A stretch of 64,000 nt of DNA, from the NCBI RefSeq assembly GCF_005221325.1, contig NZ_CP039888.1, positions 2,811,501 through 2,875,500 on the forward strand, written 5' to 3'. Position 1 is the first letter of the stretch; each line of letters opens with the position of its first letter. Below the pieces are notes generated by a model. The model did no database searches. It was not told where the DNA came from and was given only the letters and a program-made list of their open reading frames with translations. Made by a program: the position numbers and the translations under genes. Below are positions 17,186 to 27,677 of this stretch, in pieces. This DNA comes from Agrobacterium tumefaciens (GTDB lineage: Bacteria; Pseudomonadota; Alphaproteobacteria; Rhizobiales; Rhizobiaceae).

Positions 17186-18330
17186 TGTCGCTTGTCCATC
17201 CCGCCGGAACCGGAACGTTGGCAAAGCCGAAGCGCCCGTTGTTTTCGCCAACGACCAAGCGCCGCTGGCAGAATTTCAAGGCGAACCGCCGCGGATACTG
17301 GTCTTTCTGGCTGTTCCTCATTCTGTTTTTCCTGAGCCTGATGGCGGAATTCATCGCCAATGACAAACCTATTCTCGCTTCCTACAAGGGCGAGCTTCTG
17401 GTGCCGGTCATGGTCGACTATCCGGAGGAGAAATTCGGCGGCTTCCTTGCCCAGACCGATTACAAGTCCTCCTTCATTCAGGACGAGATCAACGCCAATG
17501 GCTGGATGATCTGGCCGCCGATCCGTTATTCCTACCAGACGGTCAATTCCAATATTCCGCATTCGGCACCCACGGCACCCTTCTGGCTGATGGATGAAAA
17601 AGAACGCTGCTCGGCTTACCCGCAAGACAATGCCGATCCGGGCTGCACGCTTGGCAATCTCAACTGGCTCGGAACCGACAATCAGGCGCGCGATGTTACG
17701 GCACGGATGATCTACGGCTTCCGCATCTCCGTGCTGTTCGGCCTGACGCTGACCATCGCATCGGCCCTCGTCGGCGTCTCGGCCGGCGCCATTCAGGGCT
17801 ATTTCGGCGGCTGGACGGACCTGCTTCTGCAGCGTTTCATTGAAATCTGGTCGTCCATGCCGGTGCTGTACATCCTGCTGATCATTGCGGCCATCCTGCC
17901 GCCGGGCTTCTTCGTGCTGCTCGGCATCATGCTGCTGTTCTCATGGGTTGGCTTCGTCGGCATTGTCCGCGCCGAATTCCTGCGGGCCAGAAATTTCGAA
18001 TATGTCCGTGCCGCGCGGGCGCTCGGCGTCGGCAACTGGACGATCATGTTCCGGCATCTTCTGCCCAACGCCATGGTGGCAACGCTGACCTTCCTGCCCT
18101 TCATCCTCTCCGGTTCGATCACGACGCTCACATCGCTCGATTTCCTCGGCTTCGGCATGCCGCCGGGATCGCCGTCGCTGGGCGAGATGATTGCGCAGGG
18201 CAAGAACAATCTTCAGGCCCCCTGGCTCGGCCTCACCGCCTTCTTCACCATGTCCATCATGCTCTCGCTGTTGATCTTCGTCGGCGAAGCGGTGCGCGAC
18301 GCCTTCGATCCACGCAAGACGTTCCGGTGA
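17185..18330 (+). CDS. yejE: Peptide ABC transporter permease YejE
   Basis: 381-aa inner-membrane permease, partner of YejB. The first membrane segment is near residues 35-55 (YWSFWLFLILFFLSLMAEFIAND). A large periplasmic region follows with the YejE-typical 'NWLGTDNQARDVTARMIYGFRISVLFGLTL'. The core contains 'EFLRARNFEYVRAARALGVGNWTIMFRHLLPNAM', an EAA motif. The start is the ATG at 17185, 7 bp after GGAGGG; the overlapping GTG one codon earlier is too close to that site. Confidence 0.93.
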   Translation: MSLVHPAGTGTLAKPKRPLFSPTTKRRWQNFKANRRGYWSFWLFLILFFLSLMAEFIANDKPILASYKGELLVPVMVDYPEEKFGGFLAQTDYKSSFIQDEINANGWMIWPPIRYSYQTVNSNIPHSAPTAPFWLMDEKERCSAYPQDNADPGCTLGNLNWLGTDNQARDVTARMIYGFRISVLFGLTLTIASALVGVSAGAIQGYFGGWTDLLLQRFIEIWSSMPVLYILLIIAAILPPGFFVLLGIMLLFSWVGFVGIVRAEFLRARNFEYVRAARALGVGNWTIMFRHLLPNAMVATLTFLPFILSGSITTLTSLDFLGFGMPPGSPSLGEMIAQGKNNLQAPWLGLTAFFTMSIMLSLLIFVGEAVRDAFDPRKTFR

Positions 18331-18335
18331 TCGCC

Positions 18336-19976
18336 ATGACGGAAACAAAAATCCAGCCGCTTCTCTCCGTCCGTGATCTCTCAGTTGCCTTCCATCAGGG
18401 GGGCGCGACCAGCGTGGCTGTCGATCACGTCTCCTTTGACCTGATGCCGGGCGAAGTCGTCGCCCTTGTCGGTGAATCCGGTTCCGGCAAATCGGTAACG
18501 GCGAATTCCATTCTCAAATTGTTGCCCTATCCGGCGGCCAGCCACCCGTCGGGAAAAATCCTGTTCGACGGCAAGGACATGCTGACCCTGCCGGAGCGGG
18601 CGCTGCGTGCCGTGCGCGGCAACGACATCACCATGATTTTCCAGGAGCCGATGACCTCGCTTAACCCGCTCCACACCATCGAGCGGCAAATCGGCGAGAT
18701 TTTGGAGTTGCATCAGGCGATCACCGGTGCGGAGGCGCGGGCGCGAACGTTGGAACTGCTGTTGCAGGTCGGCATCCGCGAGCCGGAAAAGCGCCTGAAG
18801 GCCTATCCGCATGAACTATCCGGCGGTCAGCGACAGCGCGTGATGATCGCCATGGCACTCGCCAACCGACCGAAACTGCTGATCGCCGACGAGCCGACCA
18901 CGGCACTCGACGTGACGGTGCAGGCGCAGATACTGGAACTGCTCGGTGATCTGAAAACGCAGCACGGCATGTCCATGCTGTTCATTACCCATGATCTCGG
19001 CATCGTCCGCAAATTCGCCGACCGCGTCTGCGTCATGACCAAGGGCAAGATCGTCGAAACCGGAACGGTGGAGCAGGTATTTACCGATCCGCAGCACGCC
19101 TATACCCGCCATCTTCTGGCTGCCGAGCCGAAGGGCGAACCGCCGCATTCCGATGCCAGCAAACCGGTGGTCATGCAGGGCGACGACATCAAGGTCTGGT
19201 TCCCGATAAAGGCGGGGCTGATGCGCCGGGTGGTCGATCATGTCAAGGCGGTTGATGGTATCGATATAACCCTGCGCGCCGGCCAGACGGTGGGCGTCGT
19301 GGGCGAATCCGGCTCCGGCAAGACGACGCTTGGTCTTGCGCTCTCGCGGCTGATTTCCTCGAAGGGCCGCATCAGCTTCATCGGCCAGTCGATCGACAGC
19401 TATTCCTATGAGATGATGAAACCGCTCAGGAACCGGCTGCAGGTGGTGTTTCAGGACCCCTACGGTTCGCTCAGCCCGCGTATGTCGGTAGGCGAAATCA
19501 TCGCGGAAGGCCTGAAGGTACATGAGCGGTCCCTCTCCGCAGACGAGCGCGATACGCGGGTTGCCACAGCACTGGAAGAGGTGGGCCTCGATCCGGCGAC
19601 ACGCTGGCGATATCCGCACGAATTTTCAGGTGGCCAGCGCCAGCGCATCGCCATTGCCCGCGCGATGGTGCTTAAACCCCGTTTCGTCATGCTGGACGAA
19701 CCGACATCGGCCCTCGACATGAGCGTGCAGGCGCAGGTGGTCGATCTGCTGCGCGATCTCCAGGCGAAGCATGAACTGGCCTACCTCTTCATCAGTCACG
19801 ACCTGAAGGTGGTGAAGGCGCTCGCCAACGACCTGATCGTCATGCGCCACGGCAAGGTGGTGGAAAGCGGTCCGGCGGCAGAGATTTTCGCCAACCCGCA
19901 GCAGGATTACACCAAGGCGCTTTTGGCAGCCGCCTTTAACATCGAGGCCGTGAAAACCAAAGCGGTTAGCCAGTAA
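18336..19976 (+). CDS. yejF: Peptide ABC transporter double ATP-binding protein YejF
   Basis: 546-aa fused ABC ATPase that energises YejABE. Two complete nucleotide-binding domains are visible: Walker [11 protein letters not shown] with signature [15 protein letters not shown] in the first half, and [11 protein letters not shown] with [15 protein letters not shown] in the second. Walker B motifs are [14 protein letters not shown] and [14 protein letters not shown]. The reading frame is open far upstream inside yejE, but the ATG at 18336, five bases after the yejE stop, gives the family start. Fusion of both domains is normal for YejF. Confidence 0.94.
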   Translation: MTETKIQPLLSVRDLSVAFHQGGATSVAVDHVSFDLMPGEVVALVGESGSGKSVTANSILKLLPYPAASHPSGKILFDGKDMLTLPERALRAVRGNDITMIFQEPMTSLNPLHTIERQIGEILELHQAITGAEARARTLELLLQVGIREPEKRLKAYPHELSGGQRQRVMIAMALANRPKLLIADEPTTALDVTVQAQILELLGDLKTQHGMSMLFITHDLGIVRKFADRVCVMTKGKIVETGTVEQVFTDPQHAYTRHLLAAEPKGEPPHSDASKPVVMQGDDIKVWFPIKAGLMRRVVDHVKAVDGIDITLRAGQTVGVVGESGSGKTTLGLALSRLISSKGRISFIGQSIDSYSYEMMKPLRNRLQVVFQDPYGSLSPRMSVGEIIAEGLKVHERSLSADERDTRVATALEEVGLDPATRWRYPHEFSGGQRQRIAIARAMVLKPRFVMLDEPTSALDMSVQAQVVDLLRDLQAKHELAYLFISHDLKVVKALANDLIVMRHGKVVESGPAAEIFANPQQDYTKALLAAAFNIEAVKTKAVSQ

Positions 19977-20077
19977 GGCGCATCGGGTTTTCCATTAAGG
20001 CAATGATTTTTCTGTTGCTTTGCGCAAAATGCCGACCCATGTTGCGGTGGACGTGACACGGAAACGGGTTGATTGCG

Positions 20078-21325
20078 ATGGCAGCGGATGTGGTCGTTTT
20101 GGGAGCGGGGATCATCGGGGTCTCTGTCGCTTTGCAACTGGCTCGAAGGGGCAAATCGGTGGTGCTGGTGGACCGGCGCGGACCGGGCGAAGAGACCTCT
20201 TTCGGCAATGCCGGGCTGATCCAGAGAGAGGGCGTGGTGCCTTACGGCTTCCCGCAGGATCTTGCGCTGCTGCTGCGCTATTCGCTGAATAACAGGATCG
20301 ATGTCCGCTACCGCCTCTCCGCCCTGCCGAAGATCGCGCCTTTCCTCGGCCGTTACTGGTATAATTCCGCAGCCATCAGGCATGCTGCGATTGCACGCGC
20401 CTATACGCCGCTGATCGAACATTCGGTCTCGGAGCACAGCATCCTGATCGATGAGGCGAAGGCGGGCGATCTGATCGTGAAAAATGGCTGGATGGAGGCC
20501 TATAGGACCGCCGAAAGGCGGGACGCCGACTATGCCTTTGCCGAGCGTCTCGCGCGCGAGCACGGCATTTCCCACACCAAACTCGATGCCGACGAGCTAG
20601 CCACGGTCGAACCGCATCTCAGCCGCGATTTCGTCGGTGGCCTGAAATGGAATGATCCCTGGTCAGTACGCGATCCGCACGCGCTGACGCTTGCCTATGT
20701 CAAACTGTTCGAAAACCTCGGCGGAACCTTTGTCCGGGGTGATGCCTCCACCCTCAGCCAGACGACAAGCGGCTGGACGGTGCGCACCGAAACCGGTGCG
20801 GTGGAAGCCGAACATGCCGTCGTGGCGCTTGGTCCATGGGCGGATACGGTGACAGAGAGGCTGGGTTATCGTTTGCCGCTCGGCGTGAAGCGTGGCTATC
20901 ACATGCATTATGCGCCGCAGGAGGGGACGAAGCTCAACAACTGGCTGATCGATGCCGAGCGTGGTTATTTCCTGGCGCCGATGCGAAAAGGCATCCGCCT
21001 GACGACCGGTGCGGAATTTGCCGAACGCGATGCGCCGAAATCCCCCGTGCAGATCGAAAGGGCTGAACGGGTTGCCCGCACCGTCTTTCCCCTCGGCGGC
21101 AGGCTGGATGCGGAGCCGTGGATGGGTGCCAGGCCCTGCACGCCGGATATGATGCCGATCATCGGTAAGGCGCCGCGCCACAGAACCCTATGGCTCGCCT
21201 TCGGGCATGCCCATCACGGACTGACGCTGGGCCCGATAACCGGCCGTGTTCTGGCGGAAACCATGCTGGGAGAAGCGCCGGTTATCGCCATCGATGCTTA
21301 TCGTCCGGAAAGGTTCAATCCCTGA
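20078..21325 (+). CDS. FAD-dependent D-amino-acid-dehydrogenase-like oxidoreductase
   Basis: 415-aa DAO-family flavoprotein. The dinucleotide-binding fold begins at residue 4 (DVVVLGAGIIGVSVALQLARRG) followed by the acidic end of strand 2 (VLVDRRGPGEETSFGNAGLI). The C-terminal FAD-closing motif 'LAFGHAHHGLTLGPITGRVLAE' is intact, and 'GARPCTPDMMPIIGKAP' is DadA-like. It lies upstream of the PuuA-like and PuuB-like genes on the same strand but is separated by 151 bp. The substrate is unknown; D-amino acids or an N-alkyl amino acid are possible. ATG at 20078 is preferred over an in-frame TTG. Confidence 0.85.
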   Translation: MAADVVVLGAGIIGVSVALQLARRGKSVVLVDRRGPGEETSFGNAGLIQREGVVPYGFPQDLALLLRYSLNNRIDVRYRLSALPKIAPFLGRYWYNSAAIRHAAIARAYTPLIEHSVSEHSILIDEAKAGDLIVKNGWMEAYRTAERRDADYAFAERLAREHGISHTKLDADELATVEPHLSRDFVGGLKWNDPWSVRDPHALTLAYVKLFENLGGTFVRGDASTLSQTTSGWTVRTETGAVEAEHAVVALGPWADTVTERLGYRLPLGVKRGYHMHYAPQEGTKLNNWLIDAERGYFLAPMRKGIRLTTGAEFAERDAPKSPVQIERAERVARTVFPLGGRLDAEPWMGARPCTPDMMPIIGKAPRHRTLWLAFGHAHHGLTLGPITGRVLAETMLGEAPVIAIDAYRPERFNP

Positions 21326-21476
21326 TAGCCGAATCCGCTGGCCTTCCTGTGGCAGGCCACGTAACATGGTTCCATGCAAAGGGGAAAAGGGGCAAACGTC
21401 ATCATGGTGGCGAGGTTTCTCATCTATCAGCAGCAGGGCGACTTTCGTTAGCGAAACTCGCTGCGCATGAAACGAG

Positions 21477-22859
21477 ATGGAAACGGCTTGCTGGTGCATG
21501 ATGTATGATATTGAAAACGCAAAGAAATTTTTCGCCGATAACCCAGATATCGAAATTCTCGAAGCTTTCGTCATAGACGCGAACGGTGTCCCGCGTGGCA
21601 AATGGATTCCGCGCGAACGGGCAATCGACGTGCTTGGAAAGGGAATGGCGATCCCGCGATCCGTTTATGCGCTGGATATCTGGGGCCGGGATGTGCACGC
21701 CGCAGGTCTTGCCGAAGGTACGGGTGATCCTGATGGTTTTTGTTTCCCCGTTCCCGGCACGCTGTCACGGGTGACATGGCTTGGCCGGCCAACGGCGCAG
21801 GTTCTGCTGGCGATGAAAAACCCGGATGGAACCGGCTTTTATGGCGATCCGCGTCATGTTCTGTCGCAGGTGCTGAGCGCCTATAAAAAAGCTGGCCTCA
21901 CGCCGGTCGTGGCCACTGAACTGGAATTTTACCTGATTGATCCCGTCCGCTCGGCGCTTGATCCGGTACGCCCGCCACACAGCCGTGAGGGCCGTTGGCA
22001 CACCGGTCAGACGCAGGTTCTGTCGATTTCCGAATTGCAGGATTTCGAGGACGTCTTTCACGACATTTCCACGGCCTGCCGCGCGCAGGGTGTGCTTGCC
22101 GATACGACGCTGCGGGAAAACGGGCCGGGGCAATATGAGATCAACCTCAACCATGTGCCGGATGCCCTGCAGGCCGCCGATTTCGCCGTCTTTCTGAAGC
22201 GTATAGTCAAGGGCGTGGCACGGCGGCATGAACTCGACGCCACCTTCATGGCCAAGCCCTATGGGCTGCAGGCCGGTAACGGCATGCATGTGCATTTTTC
22301 CGTTCTCGACAGGGACGGCAGGAATATCTATGCCGGGGAAGATGGCCCGTCGGATGCGCTGATGCATTCGGTCGGCGGCCTGTTGGAAAACATGGGGGAA
22401 AGCATGGCGATCTTCGCACCCCATGCCAATTCCTATCGCCGCCTGACCCCCAGCGAACATGCGCCGACCTATGCCTCGTGGGGCATCGACAACCGCTCGG
22501 CAGCGGTGCGTGTCATCGTTGCCAGCAAGGCCGCGACGCGTATCGAGCATCGGGTGGCCGGTGCCGACACCAATCCCTATCTGGTTCTTGCGATGATCCT
22601 CAGCGCCGCACTTGCCGGCATGAAGGAGAAGCGCCAGCCCGGCGGCGCAATCGCCGGCGATAGCCACGCCATCAATCATGAACCGCTTCCCACCAACTGG
22701 GACTATGCCCTGCAGCGCTTCACGCGGTCGAGCTTCGCCTATGCAACGCTTGGCCAGAAGTACCGGACGCTGTTTTCCGCCTGCAAGCAGCAGGAGCTTT
22801 CCGAATTTTCCCTGCGTGTAACCGACGTCGAATATGACGCCTATATCAGGACGGTGTGA
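21477..22859 (+). CDS. puuA: Glutamine-synthetase-family gamma-glutamylpolyamine synthetase (PuuA-like)
   Basis: About 460-aa GS-fold ligase. GS motifs are present: VATELEFYLID (metal site), ENGPGQYEINLNH, KPYGLQAGNGMHVHFSV (ATP-binding glycine loop), and 'RRLTPSEHAPTYASWGIDNRSAAVRV' (glutamate/ATP site). The N-terminal 'FVIDANGVPRGKWIPRE' is typical of the PuuA/FluG-like branch and not of GlnA. It is followed one base later by a PuuB-like oxidase, so it probably glutamylates putrescine or another amine. The start is uncertain: in-frame ATGs lie at 21477, 21498 and 21501, none with a good ribosome site. Confidence 0.82.
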   Translation: METACWCMMYDIENAKKFFADNPDIEILEAFVIDANGVPRGKWIPRERAIDVLGKGMAIPRSVYALDIWGRDVHAAGLAEGTGDPDGFCFPVPGTLSRVTWLGRPTAQVLLAMKNPDGTGFYGDPRHVLSQVLSAYKKAGLTPVVATELEFYLIDPVRSALDPVRPPHSREGRWHTGQTQVLSISELQDFEDVFHDISTACRAQGVLADTTLRENGPGQYEINLNHVPDALQAADFAVFLKRIVKGVARRHELDATFMAKPYGLQAGNGMHVHFSVLDRDGRNIYAGEDGPSDALMHSVGGLLENMGESMAIFAPHANSYRRLTPSEHAPTYASWGIDNRSAAVRVIVASKAATRIEHRVAGADTNPYLVLAMILSAALAGMKEKRQPGGAIAGDSHAINHEPLPTNWDYALQRFTRSSFAYATLGQKYRTLFSACKQQELSEFSLRVTDVEYDAYIRTV

Positions 22860-22860
22860 G

Positions 22861-24162
22861 ATGGCTGAGGTAACGAACATTCCCAATCCCGGCCACACAT
22901 CGTCGTGGTATGCGGCCTCTGCCAATGTCAAAACCGTGCGGCCCTCGCTTGAAGGAGCGCTGGAAGCCGATATCTGCATCATCGGTGGCGGTTTCACCGG
23001 CATTTCCGCCGCGTTGGAACTCAGTGAACGTGGTTATTCCGTCATCGTTCTGGAAGGCGTGCGGGTCGGCTTCGGCGCTTCCGGCCGCAATGGTGGCCAG
23101 ATCGTCAATGGCTATAGCCGTGATCTCGAAACCATCGCCCGACGTTACGGCCACGAAAAGGCGGTGAAGCTCGGAGAAATGTCGCTGGAAGGCGGAGCGA
23201 TTATCCGCGGTCGCGTCGCCAAATACGGCATTGACTGCGATCTCGTCGATGGCGGCTTCTTTGCCGCCTTTACGCCGAAGCAGATCCGCGAAATGGAGGC
23301 TCACAAAGCCCATTGGGAAAAACACGGCCATGGCGGCCTCGAAATGGTCTCCAAGGCGGATGTTGGCCACTATGTGAAAAGCGACCGTTATGCGGGCGGC
23401 ATGATCGACCGCTTCGGCGGCCACATCCACCCGCTCAATCTGGTGCAGGGCGAAGCGGCAGCGGCCGAAAGCCTCGGAGCCCGCATATTCGAAAATTCGC
23501 GCGTCATCGCGGTGGAGCAGGGCGTCAATCCCATCGTGCGCACGGCAACGGGCAGCGTGAAGGCGAAATATGTTCTCGTCTGCGGCAATGCCTATCTCGG
23601 CTCCTTGCTGCCGGAAATCGGCGAGCGGATGATGCCGGTCTCAAGCCAGGTCATGGCGACGGAGCCGCTTGATGCCGATCTGATCGAGGCCCTTCTGCCC
23701 GCCGATTATTGCGTCGAGGATGCCAATTACATTCTCGATTATTACCGCCGCACGTCGGATAATCGCCTGCTTTACGGCGGTGGCATCGGTTATGGCGGCA
23801 GTGATCCGACTGACCTCACCGGTGTTATCCGTCCGAACATGCTGAAGACATTTCCGCAGCTGGAGAAGGTTAAGATCGATTTCGCCTGGAGCGGCAATTT
23901 CGCGCTGACCCTGACGCGCATTCCGCATATGGGCAAGCTCTCGGATAATATCTACTTCTCACACGGCGACAGCGGCCATGGGGTGACGACCACCCATCTA
24001 CTCGGCAAGATATTGGGCGAGGCCGTTGCCGGCCACGCCGAACGTTTCGATATCTGGAGTTCCCTGCCGAACTACCCGTTCCCCGGCGGCAAGACGTTCC
24101 GCGTGCCGCTGACCGTGCTTGGTGCGTGGTGGTATGGTTTGAGAGACAAGCTGGGCCTCTAG
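22861..24162 (+). CDS. puuB: FAD-dependent gamma-glutamylputrescine oxidase-like protein (PuuB-like)
   Basis: 433-aa DAO-family flavoprotein. It has the PuuB-type start 'HTSSWYAASA', then an FAD fold (DICIIGGGFTGISAALELSERG) near residues 37-60, with 'GFGASGRNGGQIVNGYS' just after. The C-terminus carries 'YFSHGDSGHGVTTTHLLGKILGEA'. It starts one base after the upstream synthetase stop, clearly co-translated. It is likely to oxidise the gamma-glutamylated amine to the aldehyde plus H2O2. The aldehyde dehydrogenase and hydrolase of a full Puu pathway are not beside it. Its TAG overlaps the convergent gntK TAG in the palindrome CTAG. Confidence 0.83.
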   Translation: MAEVTNIPNPGHTSSWYAASANVKTVRPSLEGALEADICIIGGGFTGISAALELSERGYSVIVLEGVRVGFGASGRNGGQIVNGYSRDLETIARRYGHEKAVKLGEMSLEGGAIIRGRVAKYGIDCDLVDGGFFAAFTPKQIREMEAHKAHWEKHGHGGLEMVSKADVGHYVKSDRYAGGMIDRFGGHIHPLNLVQGEAAAAESLGARIFENSRVIAVEQGVNPIVRTATGSVKAKYVLVCGNAYLGSLLPEIGERMMPVSSQVMATEPLDADLIEALLPADYCVEDANYILDYYRRTSDNRLLYGGGIGYGGSDPTDLTGVIRPNMLKTFPQLEKVKIDFAWSGNFALTLTRIPHMGKLSDNIYFSHGDSGHGVTTTHLLGKILGEAVAGHAERFDIWSSLPNYPFPGGKTFRVPLTVLGAWWYGLRDKLGL

Positions 24163-24668
24163 AAGGTTACCGTCTTCAGGCCGGCGAGCGCGTTGACGGT
24201 GATCTCTTCGGGTGTAGTGTCGATGCTGACGGTTACGACGCCCGGTTCGCCGGTCGGCACTTCCAGCGTGGCAAGCTGGGTTTGAAGCAGCGAAAGCGGC
24301 ATGAAATGGCCCTTGCGTTCACCCATGCGCCGGCTGAGAAGCTCCAAGCTGCCATCAAGGTACACGAAAGCGAGTGGGCCACCGGTCGCCTTACGAAGAC
24401 GGTCGCGATAGATTTTCTTGAGTGCGGAGCAGGAAACCACGATACCCTTGCCGTCGCTGCCCTTGCGCAGTTCCGCACCGATCAGATCGAGCCATGGCCA
24501 GCGATCTTCGTCGGTCAGCGGAATACCCTCGGACATTTTATCGACATTGGATTTCGGGTGTAGTTTGTCGCCCTCTATGAAGGCAACGCCCAGTTTCTCA
24601 GCCACCGCTTCCGCGACCGTGGACTTGCCGGAGCCGCTCACTCCCATCACGACGATTGCCTGTGTCAC
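24159..24668 (-). CDS. gntK: Gluconokinase
   Basis: 169-aa carbohydrate kinase that phosphorylates D-gluconate to 6-phosphogluconate for the Entner-Doudoroff/pentose phosphate routes. The P-loop GVSGSGKST is near residues 9-17. 'FIEGDKLHPKSNVDKMSEGIPLTDEDRWPWL' is the GntK gluconate-binding signature, and 'RKGHFMPLSLLQTQLATLE' follows. The start is GTG with AGAGG upstream. It converges on the puuB-like gene and shares its last four bases with it, so no terminator separates them. Confidence 0.92.
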   Translation of the reverse strand: MTQAIVVMGVSGSGKSTVAEAVAEKLGVAFIEGDKLHPKSNVDKMSEGIPLTDEDRWPWLDLIGAELRKGSDGKGIVVSCSALKKIYRDRLRKATGGPLAFVYLDGSLELLSRRMGERKGHFMPLSLLQTQLATLEVPTGEPGVVTVSIDTTPEEITVNALAGLKTVTF

Positions 24669-24755
24669 CCGAACCTCTGATGTTTCTGTTTCGACGGTCA
24701 GCCCCTACCATGTGCGACGGATGGCGGGAACCTTAAATTTGGGCGGTTAGCTATG

Positions 24756-25492
24756 TCAGTGGCCGGTTTTGCGGGCTGCGGACCTTTCCAGCGCGGAAAA
24801 GCCGGCGTGGATCAGGATCGCCAGTGCCGCAACGATCAAACCGCCCTGGAGAATGAAGGCGAGATTGTTGGATTGCAGGCCGGCTATGATCACTTCGCCG
24901 AGCGTGCGGGCGGCGACCGTGGACCCGATGGTGGCGGTTGAAAGACTGATGACGGCCGAAAGCCTGACGCCAGCGAGAATGGCCGGAAGGGCAAGCGGCA
25001 GCTCCACTTTGGTGAGCCGCTGCCAGCCGGTCATGCCGCTGCCTCTGGCGGCGTCCATCACCGTGGCCGGCAGTGTGGTTAGTCCCGTCAGCGTATTTTC
25101 GAACACCGGCAGAAGCGCATAGAGAAACAGCGCGATGAGCGTGGGTTTCTCGCCGAAACCGATCATCGGCACGGCCAGCGCCAGTACCGCCACGGGCGGA
25201 AAGGTCTGGCCAATATTCACGATACTGCGCGACAGCGGCAGAAAATCCACCCCGAAAGGTCGGGTGACGAGAACCGCAAGCGCCCCCGCCGTGAGCGTGG
25301 CCAGTCCGGTCGCGATCGCAACGGTGGTCAGATGCGAGAGCGTCAGGGAAAAGAGATTGGCCTGTGTATAGATGGCTGGCGCATTGGCCTGCACGAGAGG
25401 GCGGAAGATCGGCGCGAAGATTTGCGGTGCGGCAAGAAAGATGATCAGTGCCAGCACCAGAAGTCCGAGAGAGAAAAAAGAGAAGACGTTTT

Positions 25493-25496
<4 letters not shown>
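24756..25496 (-). CDS. yehW: Osmoprotectant-type ABC transporter permease (YehW-like)
   Basis: 246-aa inner-membrane permease with about six hydrophobic segments. The conserved permease loop is 'PATVMDAARGSGMTGWQRLTKVELPLALPAILAGVRLS', and 'SRSIVNIGQTFPPVAVLALAVPMIGFG' lies in the core, typical of OpuCB/YehW. It is the last gene of a four-gene unit in the order binding protein, long permease, ATPase, short permease, identical to yehZYXW. Its ATG overlaps the ATPase stop by four bases. Confidence 0.88.
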
Positions 25497-26427
<931 letters not shown>

Positions 26428-26431
<4 letters not shown>

Positions 26432-27594
26432 GGCTTCTGCCTTCCGCCTGCGCTGAAGAGATTGCTGTCTATCAGGGCGTCGAGTGTGATCGCAGCAGCA
26501 AAGCCGAGGAGAACGGTCGGCACGGTGCCGAGCAGCACGAGGTCCATGGCCGTCTGCCCGATGCCCTGAAACACGAAAACGCCAAACCCGCCGCCGCCGA
26601 TCAGGGCAGCGATTGTCGCGAGCCCGATATTCTGCACCAGCACGATGCGGATGCCGGTGAGAATAACCGGCATGGCGAGCGGAAATTCCACCCGCAGCAA
26701 CCGCTGCACCGGCGTCATGCCAAGCCCGCGCGCCGCTTCCCGAACTGCATGGGAAACGCCGGCAAGACCGACCACCGTGTTGGAAACGACCGGCAGCAGC
26801 GAATAGAGAAACAGCGCCACGAAGGCCGGCGCCATGCCGATGCCGGCGATGCCGATCTTCGCTGCGCCCGGCACAGTAGCCGCAATCCATCCGAGTGGCG
26901 CGATCAGCAGGCCGAAAAGGGCTATGGAGGGGATGGTCTGGACGATGTTGAGACTGTTCAGCACCCCCGCCCGCAGCCGCTCGACTTTATAACAGAGGAT
27001 GCCCAGCGGAATACCCGCGACGGTCGCCGCGATCAGCGACCCGATGGCGAGCTCCACATGCCGCACGGCCTCGGTCCAGAATATGTCGGACCGGCCGGTA
27101 TATTCCTTGATAATGGAAAGATCATTCCAGAGGCCGCTTGCCAGCACTGCGGAAAGTGCGGCGGCCGCCAGCAGCAACAGCAAGATTCGGATGGCGGGTT
27201 TCGGCTCAAGACGCGCGATGCAATCCGTGGCGAGCAAAGCCAGCCCGGCAAAGAGCAACCAGAAACCACTCGACGGCGAGACGCGGGCAAAACTGTTTCC
27301 CTCCGGCGTGAGAAAGGAGGCAGCCTGTCCGACGAAAACCGAGAGCGCCGCGAGACCGGCCAGTGCAGCTGCGAGTTTCAACCGTGCAGGAAAACGGAAA
27401 AAGGCGATGAAGGCCGCAAGAAGAATGATGGCCGCAAGCAGTGTCGCGGCCGCGGATGGAAGGGCCTCGAAGATTGCTCGTGTTTCCCCCTGAACGATCC
27501 GGTTGGCGCGAAACGTCATGAAGGGCGATGCAAAAAGCGCATAAAGAAGCAGGCACGAAATCAGCACGCCCACCTTGTCAGGCCATTTCGTCAA
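26428..27594 (-). CDS. yehY: Osmoprotectant-type ABC transporter long permease (YehY-like)
   Basis: 388-aa permease, longer than YehW because it carries an N-terminal half with several extra membrane segments (residues about 10-165), as E. coli YehY does (385 aa). The core contains 'SLNIVQTIPSIALFGLLIAPLGW' and 'AREAARGLGMTPVQRLLRVEFPLAMPVILTGIRI'. The start appears to be TTG (MTKWPDK) with GGGGAGCAGGAT before it; the next ATG would remove the first membrane segment. It overlaps the ATPase gene by four bases. Confidence 0.88.
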
Positions 27595-27677
27595 ATCCTG
27601 CTCCCCTCTACCCTGGATCGGGATCGGATGATGAAAACGCTTCCGTTCTCGTGATCCTCCTCCAGCACCATGAGCCG

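Noticed and set aside
14210..17251. 1013-codon open frame on the minus strand over yejA and yejB
   Set aside because: It is the complement of two genes with signal peptides, membrane segments and family motifs. Its own translation is rich in Asp/Glu/Arg/His with no domain, a typical GC-rich shadow.
21443..21456. TTTCG-TTAG-CGAAA inverted repeat before the PuuA-like gene
   Set aside because: Only five-base arms and no known regulator motif; chance occurrence is likely.
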